DNA of 64,000 bases, taken from NCBI RefSeq assembly GCF_900091435.1, contig NZ_FMCS01000001.1, forward strand, positions 991,512-1,055,511, written 5' to 3'. Shown here one piece after another: positions 50,755-59,686 of this stretch (position 1 is its first letter; each line of letters begins with the position of its first letter). Source of the DNA: Micromonospora chaiyaphumensis (GTDB taxonomy: Bacteria; Actinomycetota; Actinomycetes; Mycobacteriales; Micromonosporaceae). The notes beneath the pieces were generated by a model. That model searched no databases. It was not told the DNA's origin and worked only from the letters and a program-made list of their open reading frames with translations. A program made the position numbers and the translations under genes.

Positions 50755-51168
50755 ATGACCACGACCGTGAACACGACCCGCGCCACCACTTCGACCATCG
50801 GTGCGCTGGTCCGGACCGGTGTCGTCGCCGCGGTCGCCGCGAGCGCCGCCACCATGGCCGTCGCCGCCGCAGGTCACGCGGCAGGGATCAGCCTCGAGGT
50901 GGGCGGCGCCCCGATCCCGGTCACGGGGTTCGGCGTGCTGACCGCTGTCTTCTCGCTGACCGGCGTGGTCATCGCCGCGCTGCTGTCCCGCTTCGCCCGG
51001 CGTCCGCGGCGCACGTTCGTCCGCACGACGGTGGTGCTGACCGTCCTGTCGCTGGTGCCGGACGTGATCGTCGACGCCGGGACGGCCACCAAGGCGCTGC
51101 TGATGCTCACCCACCTGGTCGCGGCCGTGATCGTGATCCCCGCTGTCGCGCGCCGCCTGGCCGCCTGA
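50755..51168 (+). CDS. DUF6069-like small membrane protein
   Basis: A 137-residue protein with four hydrophobic helices (about 18-40, 58-75, 88-105, 115-132) connected by short Arg-rich loops. GGAGGG precedes the ATG. The layout matches the actinobacterial DUF6069 group of unknown function. A longer frame upstream has no ribosome site and is not used. Confidence 0.65.
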   Translation: MTTTVNTTRATTSTIGALVRTGVVAAVAASAATMAVAAAGHAAGISLEVGGAPIPVTGFGVLTAVFSLTGVVIAALLSRFARRPRRTFVRTTVVLTVLSLVPDVIVDAGTATKALLMLTHLVAAVIVIPAVARRLAA

Positions 51169-51321
51169 CCCGTCGCCACCGCTCCGAACTCACACGCACC
51201 GGGAGAGCGTCCTGACCGCCACCCACACCTTCGACGTCTTCTCTACCGGCCCACCCTGCACGCCTGAGTCCGTCCGTCTGCGAGGCTGGCGATGACTGCA
51301 CCTTCGAACGGGGAGCCGGCC

Positions 51322-51816
51322 ATGACGACAGACGAACAGGACCTCACTCATCTGCAGCGGTGCGTAGCGCTCGCCGCAGAGGCTCTGGCGGCCGGCGACG
51401 ACCCGTTCGGGTCGGTCCTGGTCGGCCCGGACGGAGACGTGCTGGCGGAGGCCCGCAACCGGGAGACCTCCTCGGCGGACCCGACGGCGCATCCCGAGCT
51501 CGCCCTGGCGCAGTGGGCGGCCGGACATCTGCCACCGGCCGAGCGGGCCGCCACCACCGTCTACACCTCGGGCGAGCACTGCCCGATGTGCGCGGCCGCC
51601 CACGCCTGGGTGGGACTTGGCCGCATCGTCTACGCCGCATCGAGCTCGCAGCTCGCCACCTGGCGAGCGGGGTGGGGCCTGCCGGCCGGGCCCGTGGCCG
51701 CGCTACCCGTCACCACCGTCGCGCCGGCTCTCACGGTCGTCGGCCCGGTCGCTCCCCTGGACGAGGAGATGCGGCTCCTGCACGAACGCGCCGCGAATCG
51801 GCGAGTCGCGCAGTAG
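51322..51816 (+). CDS. Nucleoside/guanine-type deaminase (cytidine deaminase fold)
   Basis: A 164-residue zinc-dependent deaminase. The zinc site is H-P-E (His57, Glu59) with P-C equivalents at S-G-E-H-C-P-M-C (Cys87 and Cys90). The usual H-A-E is H-P-E here, a variant seen in some actinobacterial members. The Glu that shuttles protons is retained, so activity is expected. The natural base or nucleoside is not predictable. ATG 51322 with GGGGAG upstream is preferred over ATG 51292. Confidence 0.8.
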   Translation: MTTDEQDLTHLQRCVALAAEALAAGDDPFGSVLVGPDGDVLAEARNRETSSADPTAHPELALAQWAAGHLPPAERAATTVYTSGEHCPMCAAAHAWVGLGRIVYAASSSQLATWRAGWGLPAGPVAALPVTTVAPALTVVGPVAPLDEEMRLLHERAANRRVAQ

Positions 51817-51893
51817 CCGCACGCGGGCACCTCTCCGGGCCGACGGCGCCGCCTCGCCACGGTCGAATCCCCGCGGATCGGCAGAACCGCGCG

Positions 51894-52121
51894 TCAGGAG
51901 TCGCGACGGGCGTCGGGAGCGGTGACGATGTTCAGAGCGCCGAGGGCTGCGCCCAACTGGAACCGGTTGTCCACCTCCAGCCGGTCCATGAGCGAGCGCA
52001 TCATGTTGGACACCGACCGTTTGCTGATGCCGAGCTCCTGGGCCGCGGTGGCGTCGGTGTGCCCCTGTGCCAGCAGGTCGATCAGGGCTGCCTCGCGCGG
52101 TGAGAGCGGGAGCTGTGACAC
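51894..52121 (-). CDS. Stand-alone LuxR-type HTH protein (75 aa)
   Basis: A 75-residue protein consisting almost only of a LuxR-type HTH: L-S-P-R-E-A-A-L-I-D-L-L-A-Q-G-H-T and I-S-K-R-S-V-S-N-M-M-R. GTG 52121 has AGGAGG five bases upstream, which decides the start. It follows the secreted protein gene by 50 bp on the same strand. Its HTH is closely similar to the C-terminus of the 351-residue regulator at 52789-53844, including R-F-Q-L-G, so it may compete with that regulator for DNA or modulate it. Confidence 0.7.
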   Translation of the reverse strand: MSQLPLSPREAALIDLLAQGHTDATAAQELGISKRSVSNMMRSLMDRLEVDNRFQLGAALGALNIVTAPDARRDS

Positions 52122-52171
52122 CGGAGCCTCCTGGGTCTGTGCGGTGATGACGGGACGGAACCGGGCCCGGC

Positions 52172-52705
52172 TCAGTTCGGCGGCGGCCGGAGGCAGGTGG
52201 CGCAGTTGCCCGGGCCGTCTCCGCCGTCCGTCACCAGGATCGGGTCCTTGTAGCTGAGTGGCCGGCTCACCAACTGCCCGCCGCTGCGCGTGACGAGCAG
52301 GCAGCGGTAGAGCGAGCCGGGCATCATGAAGCCGGGGCTGATGCCCAGGCAGTAGGCGCTGTACTCGCCGTCGTCGGCCGGCACCGGGACCGGCTCGGCG
52401 AAGGGCTCGGCCGTGCCGGTCGGCCCGTACCGGTAGAGGGCGCCGCCGCTGAGCTGCCCGCTCGGGTAGTAGAGGATCGCGTACGCCGCCCCGGCGGGCG
52501 TGGTGGCGCAGGGGTCGACCCACCCGTGCAGGGTCCCGGCCGCGTCGATGGACTCGACCTTGCCGGTTGCGCACGGTGAGGTCGGGATCTGGTCCGTGCC
52601 GCCCCACGTCCCGCTCGTGGCGGTGGCCTGCTGGGGCAGGCTGAGGGCGAGCGCGGCGGCGAGCACAGCGGTCGTCCCGATTCGCAGATGGTGACGCAGG
52701 GCCAT
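52172..52705 (-). CDS. Small secreted protein of unknown function
   Basis: A 177-residue protein with a clear signal peptide (basic start, hydrophobic Ala/Leu core, cleavage near A-T-A-T-S at about 30). The mature part has six cysteines, including C-A-T-C, and is rich in Pro, Gly and Tyr. I recognise no domain. It is flanked by its likely regulators on the same strand: the 75-residue HTH gene follows it, and the larger LuxR-type gene precedes it. Confidence 0.65.
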   Translation of the reverse strand: MALRHHLRIGTTAVLAAALALSLPQQATATSGTWGGTDQIPTSPCATGKVESIDAAGTLHGWVDPCATTPAGAAYAILYYPSGQLSGGALYRYGPTGTAEPFAEPVPVPADDGEYSAYCLGISPGFMMPGSLYRCLLVTRSGGQLVSRPLSYKDPILVTDGGDGPGNCATCLRPPPN

Positions 52706-52788
52706 TCGACATCCTCTCCGAGGGCACGCGGGTGGGGAGAACTGGCCGACCGCGCAGGGCGCGCTCGGTGAGGGTGACCGGCGGGCGG

Positions 52789-53844
52789 CTAGCCGGCCGG
52801 GGGTCGGTCGTGACGCGGCGGTGGGCCGAAGACTCCGGCGGATCCGAGCAGCAGGCCGAGTTGGAACCGGTTGTGCACCTTGAGCCGGTCCATGAGAGCG
52901 CGCAGGGCGCCGGAGACGGAACGTTCGCTGATCCGCAGCTCCCGCGCGGCCCGGGCTTCGGTGTGGCCACGGGCCAGCAGGTTGACGAGGGCCGCCTCGC
53001 GATCGGTGAGGAACAGGCCGGTCGCGGCGCTGGGCGCGGACGACTGCCAGTGCCGTTCGAAGGTCGCAACCAGCGACTCCACCACCGGGGCGTGGTGTAT
53101 CTCCAGGTAACCGCGTTCATAGTTGCCCGGGTCGACGGGGAACAGCGCCACCGCCCGGTCCACGACGATCAGCTTGAGCGGCACGCCGGGACTTTCCCGG
53201 TAGCTGGCCCCGGAGCCGCCGGCGTCCACGCCCCCGTACGGAACCAGCAGGTCGACGTCACGCGGTTGGACCCCGATCATCCGTACGGCGACACCGCGAT
53301 CCCGCAGCATCCGGTCCATCGAACCGGCGGCCGTCTTGGCGGACTCGTCGAACGTGGATTCCGGATTCATGGCCAGGTGCTCCCGGCGGGCCATGCCCAC
53401 GAGGGCGGCCAGACGGCGCCGCGCGGCGTCTCGGGTGGTCAGGTGGTTGACGCCGCCACCCAGCTCGACAAGGGCGTTGCTCAGCTCCATCGCGTGGGCC
53501 GACGGCCGGCGGCTCGCGTCGGCACCGGGCCGGCGGCGGTGGGCGACCGCCGCCATGGCCCGGGCCAGCGGCACAGCCCGCCACGTCCCGCTCGATCCAC
53601 GCGGACCGGCCGGCTCGCAGACCAGGCCGCCGTCGCGGAGTTCGGCCAGGCAGCCGAGGACCACCGTCACCGGCATGCCGAGGTCCCGCGCGAGCCGCCC
53701 GCCGGTCTGCGGGCCGTAGGCGGTCAACGACCGGAAGACGAGGTCGGCCGACGGCGTGAAGCCGTACCGGGTCAGTGACGGCGCCACGTGGTTCGGACTG
53801 GCCGGGTGCGCCTGGGGTGCGGTGGCGGCGAGCGGGGGTGCCAT
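52789..53844 (-). CDS. LuxR-type regulator with N-terminal TrmB-like winged helix
   Basis: A 351-residue regulator. The N-terminus (Y-G-P-Q-T-G-G-R-L-A-R-D-L-G-M-P) looks like a TrmB/ArsR-like winged helix. A middle region with D-V-D-L-L-V-P-Y-G-G may bind a ligand. The C-terminal LuxR HTH ends in N-R-F-Q-L-G. ATG 53844 is used. It is divergent from the secreted protein at 54073 and upstream of the other secreted gene, so it may control exported accessory functions. Confidence 0.75.
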   Translation of the reverse strand: MAPPLAATAPQAHPASPNHVAPSLTRYGFTPSADLVFRSLTAYGPQTGGRLARDLGMPVTVVLGCLAELRDGGLVCEPAGPRGSSGTWRAVPLARAMAAVAHRRRPGADASRRPSAHAMELSNALVELGGGVNHLTTRDAARRRLAALVGMARREHLAMNPESTFDESAKTAAGSMDRMLRDRGVAVRMIGVQPRDVDLLVPYGGVDAGGSGASYRESPGVPLKLIVVDRAVALFPVDPGNYERGYLEIHHAPVVESLVATFERHWQSSAPSAATGLFLTDREAALVNLLARGHTEARAARELRISERSVSGALRALMDRLKVHNRFQLGLLLGSAGVFGPPPRHDRPPAG

Positions 53845-53884
53845 ACGGGGCAACCAATCACCTACGACGATCCCATAACGGCTT

Positions 53885-53907
53885 CGTGACCGAACCGTGA
53901 CGTGATC
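53885..53907. repeat. 11-bp-spaced CGTGAC direct repeats
   Basis: CGTGAC occurs at 53885-53890 and 53896-53901, followed by GTGATC at 53902-53907. The first two are exactly one helical turn apart, upstream of the secreted gene at 54073. Such head-to-tail repeats resemble SARP sites, and a SARP gene lies 1.2 kb downstream. This is a suggestion only. Confidence 0.25.
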
Positions 53908-54072
53908 TTGCGCCTTTGTGCAGTCCCGGCCGCCCGCCCCACGCAGGCCGACCCGACGGCGATGGGCTTGCGTCGCCCGTACGCACTTCCGCAGATCCGG
54001 CGCCGGCTCTTCTGACGATCGACCACGGCCTGGTTCTGTTCGGCGGCACCCCCGACGAATCGAGGAGGAGAA

Positions 54073-54594
54073 ATGCGCAGAGGTGTTTCGCGCTGGGCGG
54101 CGGCCGCCCTGTCCGGAGTGATCGGCAGCGTGGCGCTCACGGCTCCGGCGCTGGCCAGCGGGAACAGCACGTTGGCCTGCCCGCCCGAGTACTTCTACGA
54201 CATCACGTCCAGCAGCAGCTACCACATGCCCGCCTCGGGCGCCTACTTCAAGGACGGCCCCGGCGGCACCATGACCGTCAGCGTCACCAAGGCGACCACG
54301 ATCACGGCGACCGCGTCCGTCAGCGCCGGCGCCACGGTGTCCGGCATCGTCGCGGAGGCCAAGGTCGAGGTCAGCGCGTCGATCGCGCAGAGCAACTCAA
54401 TCACGGTGGGCCACACGTACACCCGCAACATCACCGCCGGCAAGTACGGCAACGCGCAGTACGGCTCCTGGGGTTACAACGTCGGCTGGCGGTACTACTA
54501 CACCGCCTCGTCGTGCTCCACCACGCTCAAGTCCTCGGGCACGGCCAAGGTGCCGACCAACGCCGAGGGCTGGCGTTACTGGGAGACGAACTAA
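54073..54594 (+). CDS. Secreted Ser/Thr/Tyr-rich beta protein
   Basis: A 173-residue exported protein (signal peptide cleaved near A-L-A-S, about residue 29). The mature part is a Ser/Thr/Val-rich, strongly beta-predicted sequence: an alternating T-I-T-A-T-A-S-V-S-A-G-A-T-V-S-G-I-V stretch, then aromatic G-W-R-Y-Y-Y-T-A and two cysteines. The alternation resembles the amphipathic hairpins of aerolysin-type proteins. I do not recognise a family and claim no toxin. GGAGGAG precedes the ATG. Confidence 0.55.
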   Translation: MRRGVSRWAAAALSGVIGSVALTAPALASGNSTLACPPEYFYDITSSSSYHMPASGAYFKDGPGGTMTVSVTKATTITATASVSAGATVSGIVAEAKVEVSASIAQSNSITVGHTYTRNITAGKYGNAQYGSWGYNVGWRYYYTASSCSTTLKSSGTAKVPTNAEGWRYWETN

Positions 54595-54658
54595 TTCGGC
54601 CGCATGGCCCGCGTTCACGCCGGGCGCGGGCCATGCCGTACTCCTCCAGGACCCTGCC

Positions 54659-55102
54659 ATGCGAATTGCTGCCGCCCTTGCCGGCCTTGCCCTTTCCGCC
54701 ACCCTCCCGGCGCTCACCGCGTGCACCGGAACCACCGCCCCACCACCCGACCGCACGCCACACCCCGTTGTCGCCGCACCGGCGGCCTCCCCGCCCAGCG
54801 CCACGGCCGAGGAACTGCCCGGGACACGGACGCTGCTGTACCAGCCGCCTGCCCAGGGGGCCCGCGTCGTGGGCAGGGCGGGTGTGCGGGCCGACGCTCC
54901 GGTCTGGATCAACGTGACGTGTTCCGCGCCGACGGACACCGCCATCCAGGTCGCGTTCCAGCCGCTGGACCAGTTCGACATCCCGTGCGGATCGGAGACC
55001 TCCGCCACCCGCAATCAGGTCAATCTCCGAAGTCCACGCACGCTCACCCTGGCCGTCACCGCACCACCGTCGGTGACCTGGAGCGTCCGCGTTCAGCAGT
55101 GA
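54659..55102 (+). CDS. Small putative lipoprotein
   Basis: A 147-residue protein with a lipobox-type end to its signal (L-T-A-C-T near residue 22), a Pro/Ala/Thr-rich linker and a compact C-terminal beta domain with two cysteines. GGACCCTGCC precedes the ATG, so the ribosome site is weak. It lies 64 bp after the secreted protein and just upstream of the SARP gene on the same strand. Function unknown. Confidence 0.55.
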   Translation: MRIAAALAGLALSATLPALTACTGTTAPPPDRTPHPVVAAPAASPPSATAEELPGTRTLLYQPPAQGARVVGRAGVRADAPVWINVTCSAPTDTAIQVAFQPLDQFDIPCGSETSATRNQVNLRSPRTLTLAVTAPPSVTWSVRVQQ

Positions 55103-55138
55103 GGAACACGGCCACCGGTCACGATCGCGGGAGGGATC

Positions 55139-57955
55139 ATGCGGTTCGAAGTCCTGGGGCCACCCCGGGTCGTCGACGCGACCGGATCAGTGGTTCCGCC
55201 CGGCAGACGTCAACACGAGCTGGTGCTGGCCTGCCTCCTTGCTGCCGGCGGCCGGACGGTCGCCGACAGCACGTTGATGACAGCCCTGTGGGGTCACGAC
55301 CCGAGCGACACCCGGCACGGGGCACTGCGGGTCCTCGTCCACCACCTGCGGCGCAGGCTCGGCACCGAGACGATCCTCCGAGCGACCGGTGGCTACCGGG
55401 TCGTGCTGGACGGCCACCGGCTCGACACCGACGAGTTCAGCGCGCTGGTCGACGCCGCGGCGCGCGACGAGGCGCGAGGCCGGCTCCCCGAGGCGCGCGA
55501 GCACTACCGTGCGGCGCTGCGACTGTGGCGAGGCGCGGAGGCCTACCAGGGCACCGCCGACATCGATCTCGTGAGGGCGGCGGCCGACCACCTGGCCGAG
55601 CAGCGGATGACCGCCTACGAGAGCTGCGTCGACATCGAACTCAGCCTCGGGCTGCACCGCGAGCTGTGCGCGGAGCTGTCGGCCGTGGCAGGGCAGAACC
55701 CGCTGCGCGAACGTCTCCAGGCGCAACTGATGCTGGCGCTCGTACGCAGCGACCGCCGGGCGGAGGCGCTGGCCGTCTACGAGCGGACCAGGCGCATCCT
55801 CGTCGACGAGCTCGGTGCGGACCCGGGGACGCGCCTGCAGCAGCTGTACGCCGCGATCCTGCGCGAGGCCGCGCCGGCGGTCGTACCTTCTGCCGCCTCT
55901 GTCGTGGTCCCGCCGGCGCAGCTGCCCGCCCCGCCGAGCACCTTCGTCGGGCGCCAGGACGAGCTCGCAGCTCTCGACGCCGTGATCGGGACACCCCGGT
56001 CCGGAAGGCGGATCAGCGGTTCGATGGTGGTCACGGGTTCCGGCGGCATGGGGAAGACGGCTCTGGTCACGCGCTGGGCCCACCGGCACCGGGAGAGCTT
56101 CCCCGGCGGGCAGCTCTACCTCGATCTCGACAACGACGTTCCGGCGACGGTGGCGGTCGCGAGGGCCCTCGTCGATCTCGGCGTCGCTCCCGACGACGTG
56201 CCACCGCAGGCAGAGGCGCGCGCGGCGCGGCTGCGCTCACTGCTGTCCGGCCGCACGGTGCTGATGGTTCTCGACAACGTGAGCAGCGCCGAGCAGGCCA
56301 GGCCGTTCCTGCCCGGCAGCGGTGACAGCGCACTGGTGATCATCAGCCGGAACCGGCTTGACGGACTCGTCGCCCGCGACGGCGCACACCCGCTGGTGCT
56401 CACACCGCTGCCGGTCGAGCCGGCCACCCGCCTGCTCCAGGCGATCGCCGGGACGTCCGGGCCCGTGACCGGCGACATCCGTACCCTGGTGGCGCTGTGC
56501 CACGGCCTGCCGTTGGCGATCCGGATCGTGGGAGCCCACCTGCGGCTGGGCGCCCGGCCGGGCGCCCTCGTCGTCGCGCTGCAGGACGAGCGCACCCGAC
56601 TCGCCCGGCTCACCACCAGCGACGGCGATGTGAACGTACGCGCCACCATCGCCCTGTCCTATCGGCGGCTGGCCGCAGCGGAACGTCAGCTGCTGCGCCG
56701 TCTCGGACTGTCGGATGCCCACGCCATCCCGCCCGGAGCCGTGGCCGCACTGGCCGGCATCTCCTCCGGCGCCGTCCTGACCGATCTGATCGGCCGGCTC
56801 GCCACGGCCAATCTCGTCGCCGTCGAAGCGGACAACCGGATCAGCATCCACCAGCTGACCCGCATCTTCGCTCGGGAGCAGGGGCACTTCGAAGACCCGT
56901 CGGCCGATCGTGCATCCGCTGAGCGGCAACTGCTGCGCTGGTACGGGCAGGCCCTGGGCGATGCACAGCGTCGCATCCGGCCGGCGGCGGGCGGAGCGGG
57001 CGATCGCACGATCCCCGACCCGCGGCACGTCTTCCTGCCCGATCTGCCCGACACCGCCGCAGCCGTCAGGTGGGTCGACAAGGAGGCGGACACGATCGCC
57101 GGGTTGATCGCCCGGTTCGGCCGGACGCATCCCGATCTCGTCTGGCCCCTCGCCGCCGACATGCGCGGCTGGCTGCAACGCCGGGCATCCCGGGACACCT
57201 GGATCGCCGTCACCGAGCAGGGCGTCCGGTCCGCCGCCCTGGCCGGCAGCACCACGGGCGAGGCGACGCTGTACGGCAGTCTCGGCGTGGCACACAGCTT
57301 CCTGCTGCACCGCGCCGAGGCCCGCGCCGCGTACGAGCGTGCCGGTGCGCTCTTCGGACGCAGCGGTGACGATGCCGGCAGGGCCGACGTCGAAGCGAGC
57401 CTGGGCGCGATGCTGGCCGACAGTGGCGCGCTCGACGACGCGCTCCCGCCGCTGCTGCGGGCACGGCAGCTCGGAGCTCTGCTGGACGACCCCGACCTGA
57501 TCTTCAAGGCGGAACTGAATCTGGGCTACCTGCATCGGCGGGCCGACCGTCAGCAGGATGCCTTCGACGCCTACACGGCGGCCCTGACGGCTGCCGAGCG
57601 GTCCACCGATCGGGACTGGTTGGCAGCGAGCGTCCACACCAATCTGGGTCGGCTGCATCTCCTTCGCGGCGATGTCGACAGGGCCGGACGCCACTACGAC
57701 ACCGCTGTCCGGCTCGCCCGGAGCACCGGCGATCGGCTGCGGGAGGCCTGGGCGCTGCACGGATGCTCGGATGTCGCCGCAGAGCGCCGGGACATCCCCG
57801 CCGCGGTCGCCGCCCTGGGCGAGGCCGTCACCATTCTCGAACCCCTGGGCGATCGCCGTCTCGACGAGATGCGTGGCCGGCTGTCCGAGCTGCTGTCGTT
57901 CGATCCGGCCGACAGCCGTCACCCGCCGCCGGCCGAGGACGCCGTGACGCCCTGA
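55139..57955 (+). CDS. SARP/AfsR-type regulator (BTAD, NB-ARC, TPR)
   Basis: A 938-residue regulator of the AfsR type. Residues 1-90 form an OmpR-like winged helix (V-P-P-G-R-R-Q-H-E-L-V-L-A-C-L-L, D-T-R-H-G-A-L-R-V-L-V-H-H-L-R-R-R-L). The BTAD domain follows to about 250 with G-A-D-P-G-T-R-L-Q-Q-L-Y. An NB-ARC ATPase has its P-loop T-G-S-G-G-M-G-K-T-A near 297-306. TPR-type helical repeats fill 690-920. Such proteins activate secondary metabolism or morphological genes. Position between secreted protein genes suggests a role in exoprotein or accessory regulation. Targets are unknown. Confidence 0.9.
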   Translation: MRFEVLGPPRVVDATGSVVPPGRRQHELVLACLLAAGGRTVADSTLMTALWGHDPSDTRHGALRVLVHHLRRRLGTETILRATGGYRVVLDGHRLDTDEFSALVDAAARDEARGRLPEAREHYRAALRLWRGAEAYQGTADIDLVRAAADHLAEQRMTAYESCVDIELSLGLHRELCAELSAVAGQNPLRERLQAQLMLALVRSDRRAEALAVYERTRRILVDELGADPGTRLQQLYAAILREAAPAVVPSAASVVVPPAQLPAPPSTFVGRQDELAALDAVIGTPRSGRRISGSMVVTGSGGMGKTALVTRWAHRHRESFPGGQLYLDLDNDVPATVAVARALVDLGVAPDDVPPQAEARAARLRSLLSGRTVLMVLDNVSSAEQARPFLPGSGDSALVIISRNRLDGLVARDGAHPLVLTPLPVEPATRLLQAIAGTSGPVTGDIRTLVALCHGLPLAIRIVGAHLRLGARPGALVVALQDERTRLARLTTSDGDVNVRATIALSYRRLAAAERQLLRRLGLSDAHAIPPGAVAALAGISSGAVLTDLIGRLATANLVAVEADNRISIHQLTRIFAREQGHFEDPSADRASAERQLLRWYGQALGDAQRRIRPAAGGAGDRTIPDPRHVFLPDLPDTAAAVRWVDKEADTIAGLIARFGRTHPDLVWPLAADMRGWLQRRASRDTWIAVTEQGVRSAALAGSTTGEATLYGSLGVAHSFLLHRAEARAAYERAGALFGRSGDDAGRADVEASLGAMLADSGALDDALPPLLRARQLGALLDDPDLIFKAELNLGYLHRRADRQQDAFDAYTAALTAAERSTDRDWLAASVHTNLGRLHLLRGDVDRAGRHYDTAVRLARSTGDRLREAWALHGCSDVAAERRDIPAAVAALGEAVTILEPLGDRRLDEMRGRLSELLSFDPADSRHPPPAEDAVTP

Positions 57956-58002
57956 GAGGTTCGTGGCAGCGGCGTCGTCGCGGCGCGGCGCGGCGCCCGC
58001 CC

Positions 58003-58042
58003 GACGGGCCGCATGCGACCTGCCGGTCGCATGCGGCCCGTC
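58003..58042. terminator. Perfect 18-bp hairpin between the SARP and lectin genes
   Basis: The arms at 58003-58020 and 58025-58042 are perfect complements around the loop TGCC, the longest inverted repeat in the window. It separates two convergent genes and would terminate both. Confidence 0.75.
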
Positions 58043-58093
58043 ATTCAGACCAGCGACACCGTCTCCGACGGCGCGGATCACCCGAGGGCCGGA

Positions 58094-58552
58094 TCAGCAC
58101 CTGTAGAAGATCAGTTTCTTCCCGACGAAGAAACTTCCGGTGTTCTCGACGGCCACCGTTGACCCGGTCGCGCTGATGCTGCCGACCGTGTTGCTCGCCC
58201 ACAGTGCCCGGCCGCTGGAGTTGACGACGACGAAGTTCCCGTCCTGCTGATAGACGGCGTGGTGACCCGAGGGATTCGTGCCCGCCGCCCAGCAGACCTT
58301 TCCGGTCGTCCGCTTCAACACCAGGTTGCCGTCGGGCTGCATGATGAGCTGCACGCTGTAGCCGGTACCGACCGTCGGGTCGACCGTCCTGGTGAGATAG
58401 TCGCCCTTGTTGATGTAGTGCCCTCGGAAGATCGCGTAGCCGAGGTTGGCGGCCTGAGCCGGTAGCGCCGAGACCAGGACGATCCCGACGGCGACCACCG
58501 CACCAAGCAGCGGTCGGGCCACCCTTCGAAGCCTCGTTCGTTCCCTTGACAA
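58094..58552 (-). CDS. Secreted bulb-type (D-mannose-binding) lectin
   Basis: A 152-residue protein with a signal peptide (cleavage at A-Q-A-A, about residue 34) and beta-prism repeats of the B-lectin fold: M-Q-P-D-G-N-L-V-L and Y-Q-Q-D-G-N-F-V-V. These approximate the Q-x-D-x-N-x-V-x-Y mannose site, with the final Tyr missing. Such proteins bind mannose or fructans, and bacterial ones often act as bacteriocins or adhesins. The start is a TTG at 58552, four bases after GGGAGGA. I rate it well supported. Confidence 0.75.
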   Translation of the reverse strand: MSRERTRLRRVARPLLGAVVAVGIVLVSALPAQAANLGYAIFRGHYINKGDYLTRTVDPTVGTGYSVQLIMQPDGNLVLKRTTGKVCWAAGTNPSGHHAVYQQDGNFVVVNSSGRALWASNTVGSISATGSTVAVENTGSFFVGKKLIFYRC

Positions 58553-58823
58553 GGTTCCTCCCCTTTTCTGTCGTCATGACGTGAGCTGTTGTTCTTGTGC
58601 GGCAGGCGAAACGAGACTCGCCTGCCGGCGGGGCGTCGATTCGCCTTCGGTCCGCACCGGAGCGACCCCGTCTTCGATCGGCACTCCGGCCCACCCTGTT
58701 GCCGTGTGCCGACAAGCGCCCGGGGCGGACGTTGCATCAGGTGTCGGGGTTGTCCAGGAAGCCCGAGCCGACGCAGGTGTCGCGGCGATGCGGGGGCTCG
58801 ATCTGCGGGAGGAGACGCTGACC

Positions 58824-59240
58824 TCAGAGCAGCCAGGAGGTGTAGACCTGAGGTGTGCTGCCGCAGCTTGCCGACGAGTCGATGCGGATTCCGTTGGGAG
58901 TGCCGCCGGTGTCGGCCTGGAACACCCAGTCGTCTCCCTGGCCGGCGGGCACGCAGCGCACCGAGCCGTTGGTGTAGCGAATGAAAGCGACGTCGTCATG
59001 GCGCATGTTGCGAACCTCGGTGATGTCCCGGCGGCTGAACGACTGGAAGCCGGACGTCACCACCTGATACCGCTCCGCCCACGCGCTGTGGTTGCTGGTG
59101 TACAGGCAGACGTAGGGGTAGGAGCACGGATAGAAGGCCGCGGCCTGGGCCGGCGTGGCGGCCACGACTGCGGTCAGGCCGAGCCCCATGGCCAGAATGG
59201 GGCGCATCCACTTCTTCGATCGCTCGCGCACGACCTTCAT
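58824..59240 (-). CDS. Secreted Cys-rich protein resembling I36-type inhibitors
   Basis: A 138-residue protein with a long basic leader and signal peptide (cleavage near A-Q-A-A, about residue 34). The mature part starts C-S-Y-P-Y-V-C-L-Y-T, close to the C-P-x-G-x-V-C-L motifs of peptidase-inhibitor I36-like proteins, and holds four cysteines. An inhibitor role is guesswork. GGAGG precedes the ATG. It is one of a run of small exported genes here. Confidence 0.55.
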   Translation of the reverse strand: MKVVRERSKKWMRPILAMGLGLTAVVAATPAQAAAFYPCSYPYVCLYTSNHSAWAERYQVVTSGFQSFSRRDITEVRNMRHDDVAFIRYTNGSVRCVPAGQGDDWVFQADTGGTPNGIRIDSSASCGSTPQVYTSWLL

Positions 59241-59384
59241 GACGTCTTTCCTCCCCGACAGCAGTGATCATCGCCGTTTCCTGAGTGGGCAGCTGCCCAC
59301 CGTGGATCCGTCGGGCGCCTTGCCGGTTCGGATTCGGCACGCACCCGAGGACGGGGCCGATCATGCATCGTCGATGTTGGAATT

Positions 59385-59540
59385 CTGTTGGACGAGGGCG
59401 TGCGTTCGGTCTCCGCCTGCGACAGGAACAGCAGACAGGGGTACGCGGTGTCGTGCAGGCCCAGGTCGAACAACGGCCAGTCCGGTGGGTCCCGCCCCGA
59501 CCACGAGGACCTCGACCGCATTCACCGGCAGCATGCTCAT
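59385..59540 (-). pseudogene. Relic of an FAD-dependent monooxygenase gene
   Basis: From ATG 59540 the minus strand encodes V-E-V-L-V-V-G-A-G-P-T-G-L, the FAD-binding N-terminus of aromatic-ring hydroxylases. The frame then degenerates. In the neighbouring frame F-D-L-G-L-H-D-T-A-Y-P-C-L-L-F-L-S-Q-A-E-T-E-R follows directly, which resembles the later P-x-L-L-x-x-x-Q-x-E-T-E-R segment of the same family. A large internal deletion plus a frameshift would explain this. The surrounding 446-bp gap holds no other gene. Confidence 0.45.
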
Positions 59541-59686
59541 GCCTCGACGGTGGGCCCGTACTCGGACGTCGGATGCCGGCTTCGCGCCGACCGGTGAATC
59601 CACGGGTCCGGGGGCAGTGGGAACCGCGAGGCTGCGACACCCGTCATAGCACTGACGGCAACGTGGTACGGCACCGGAGGCACTCG

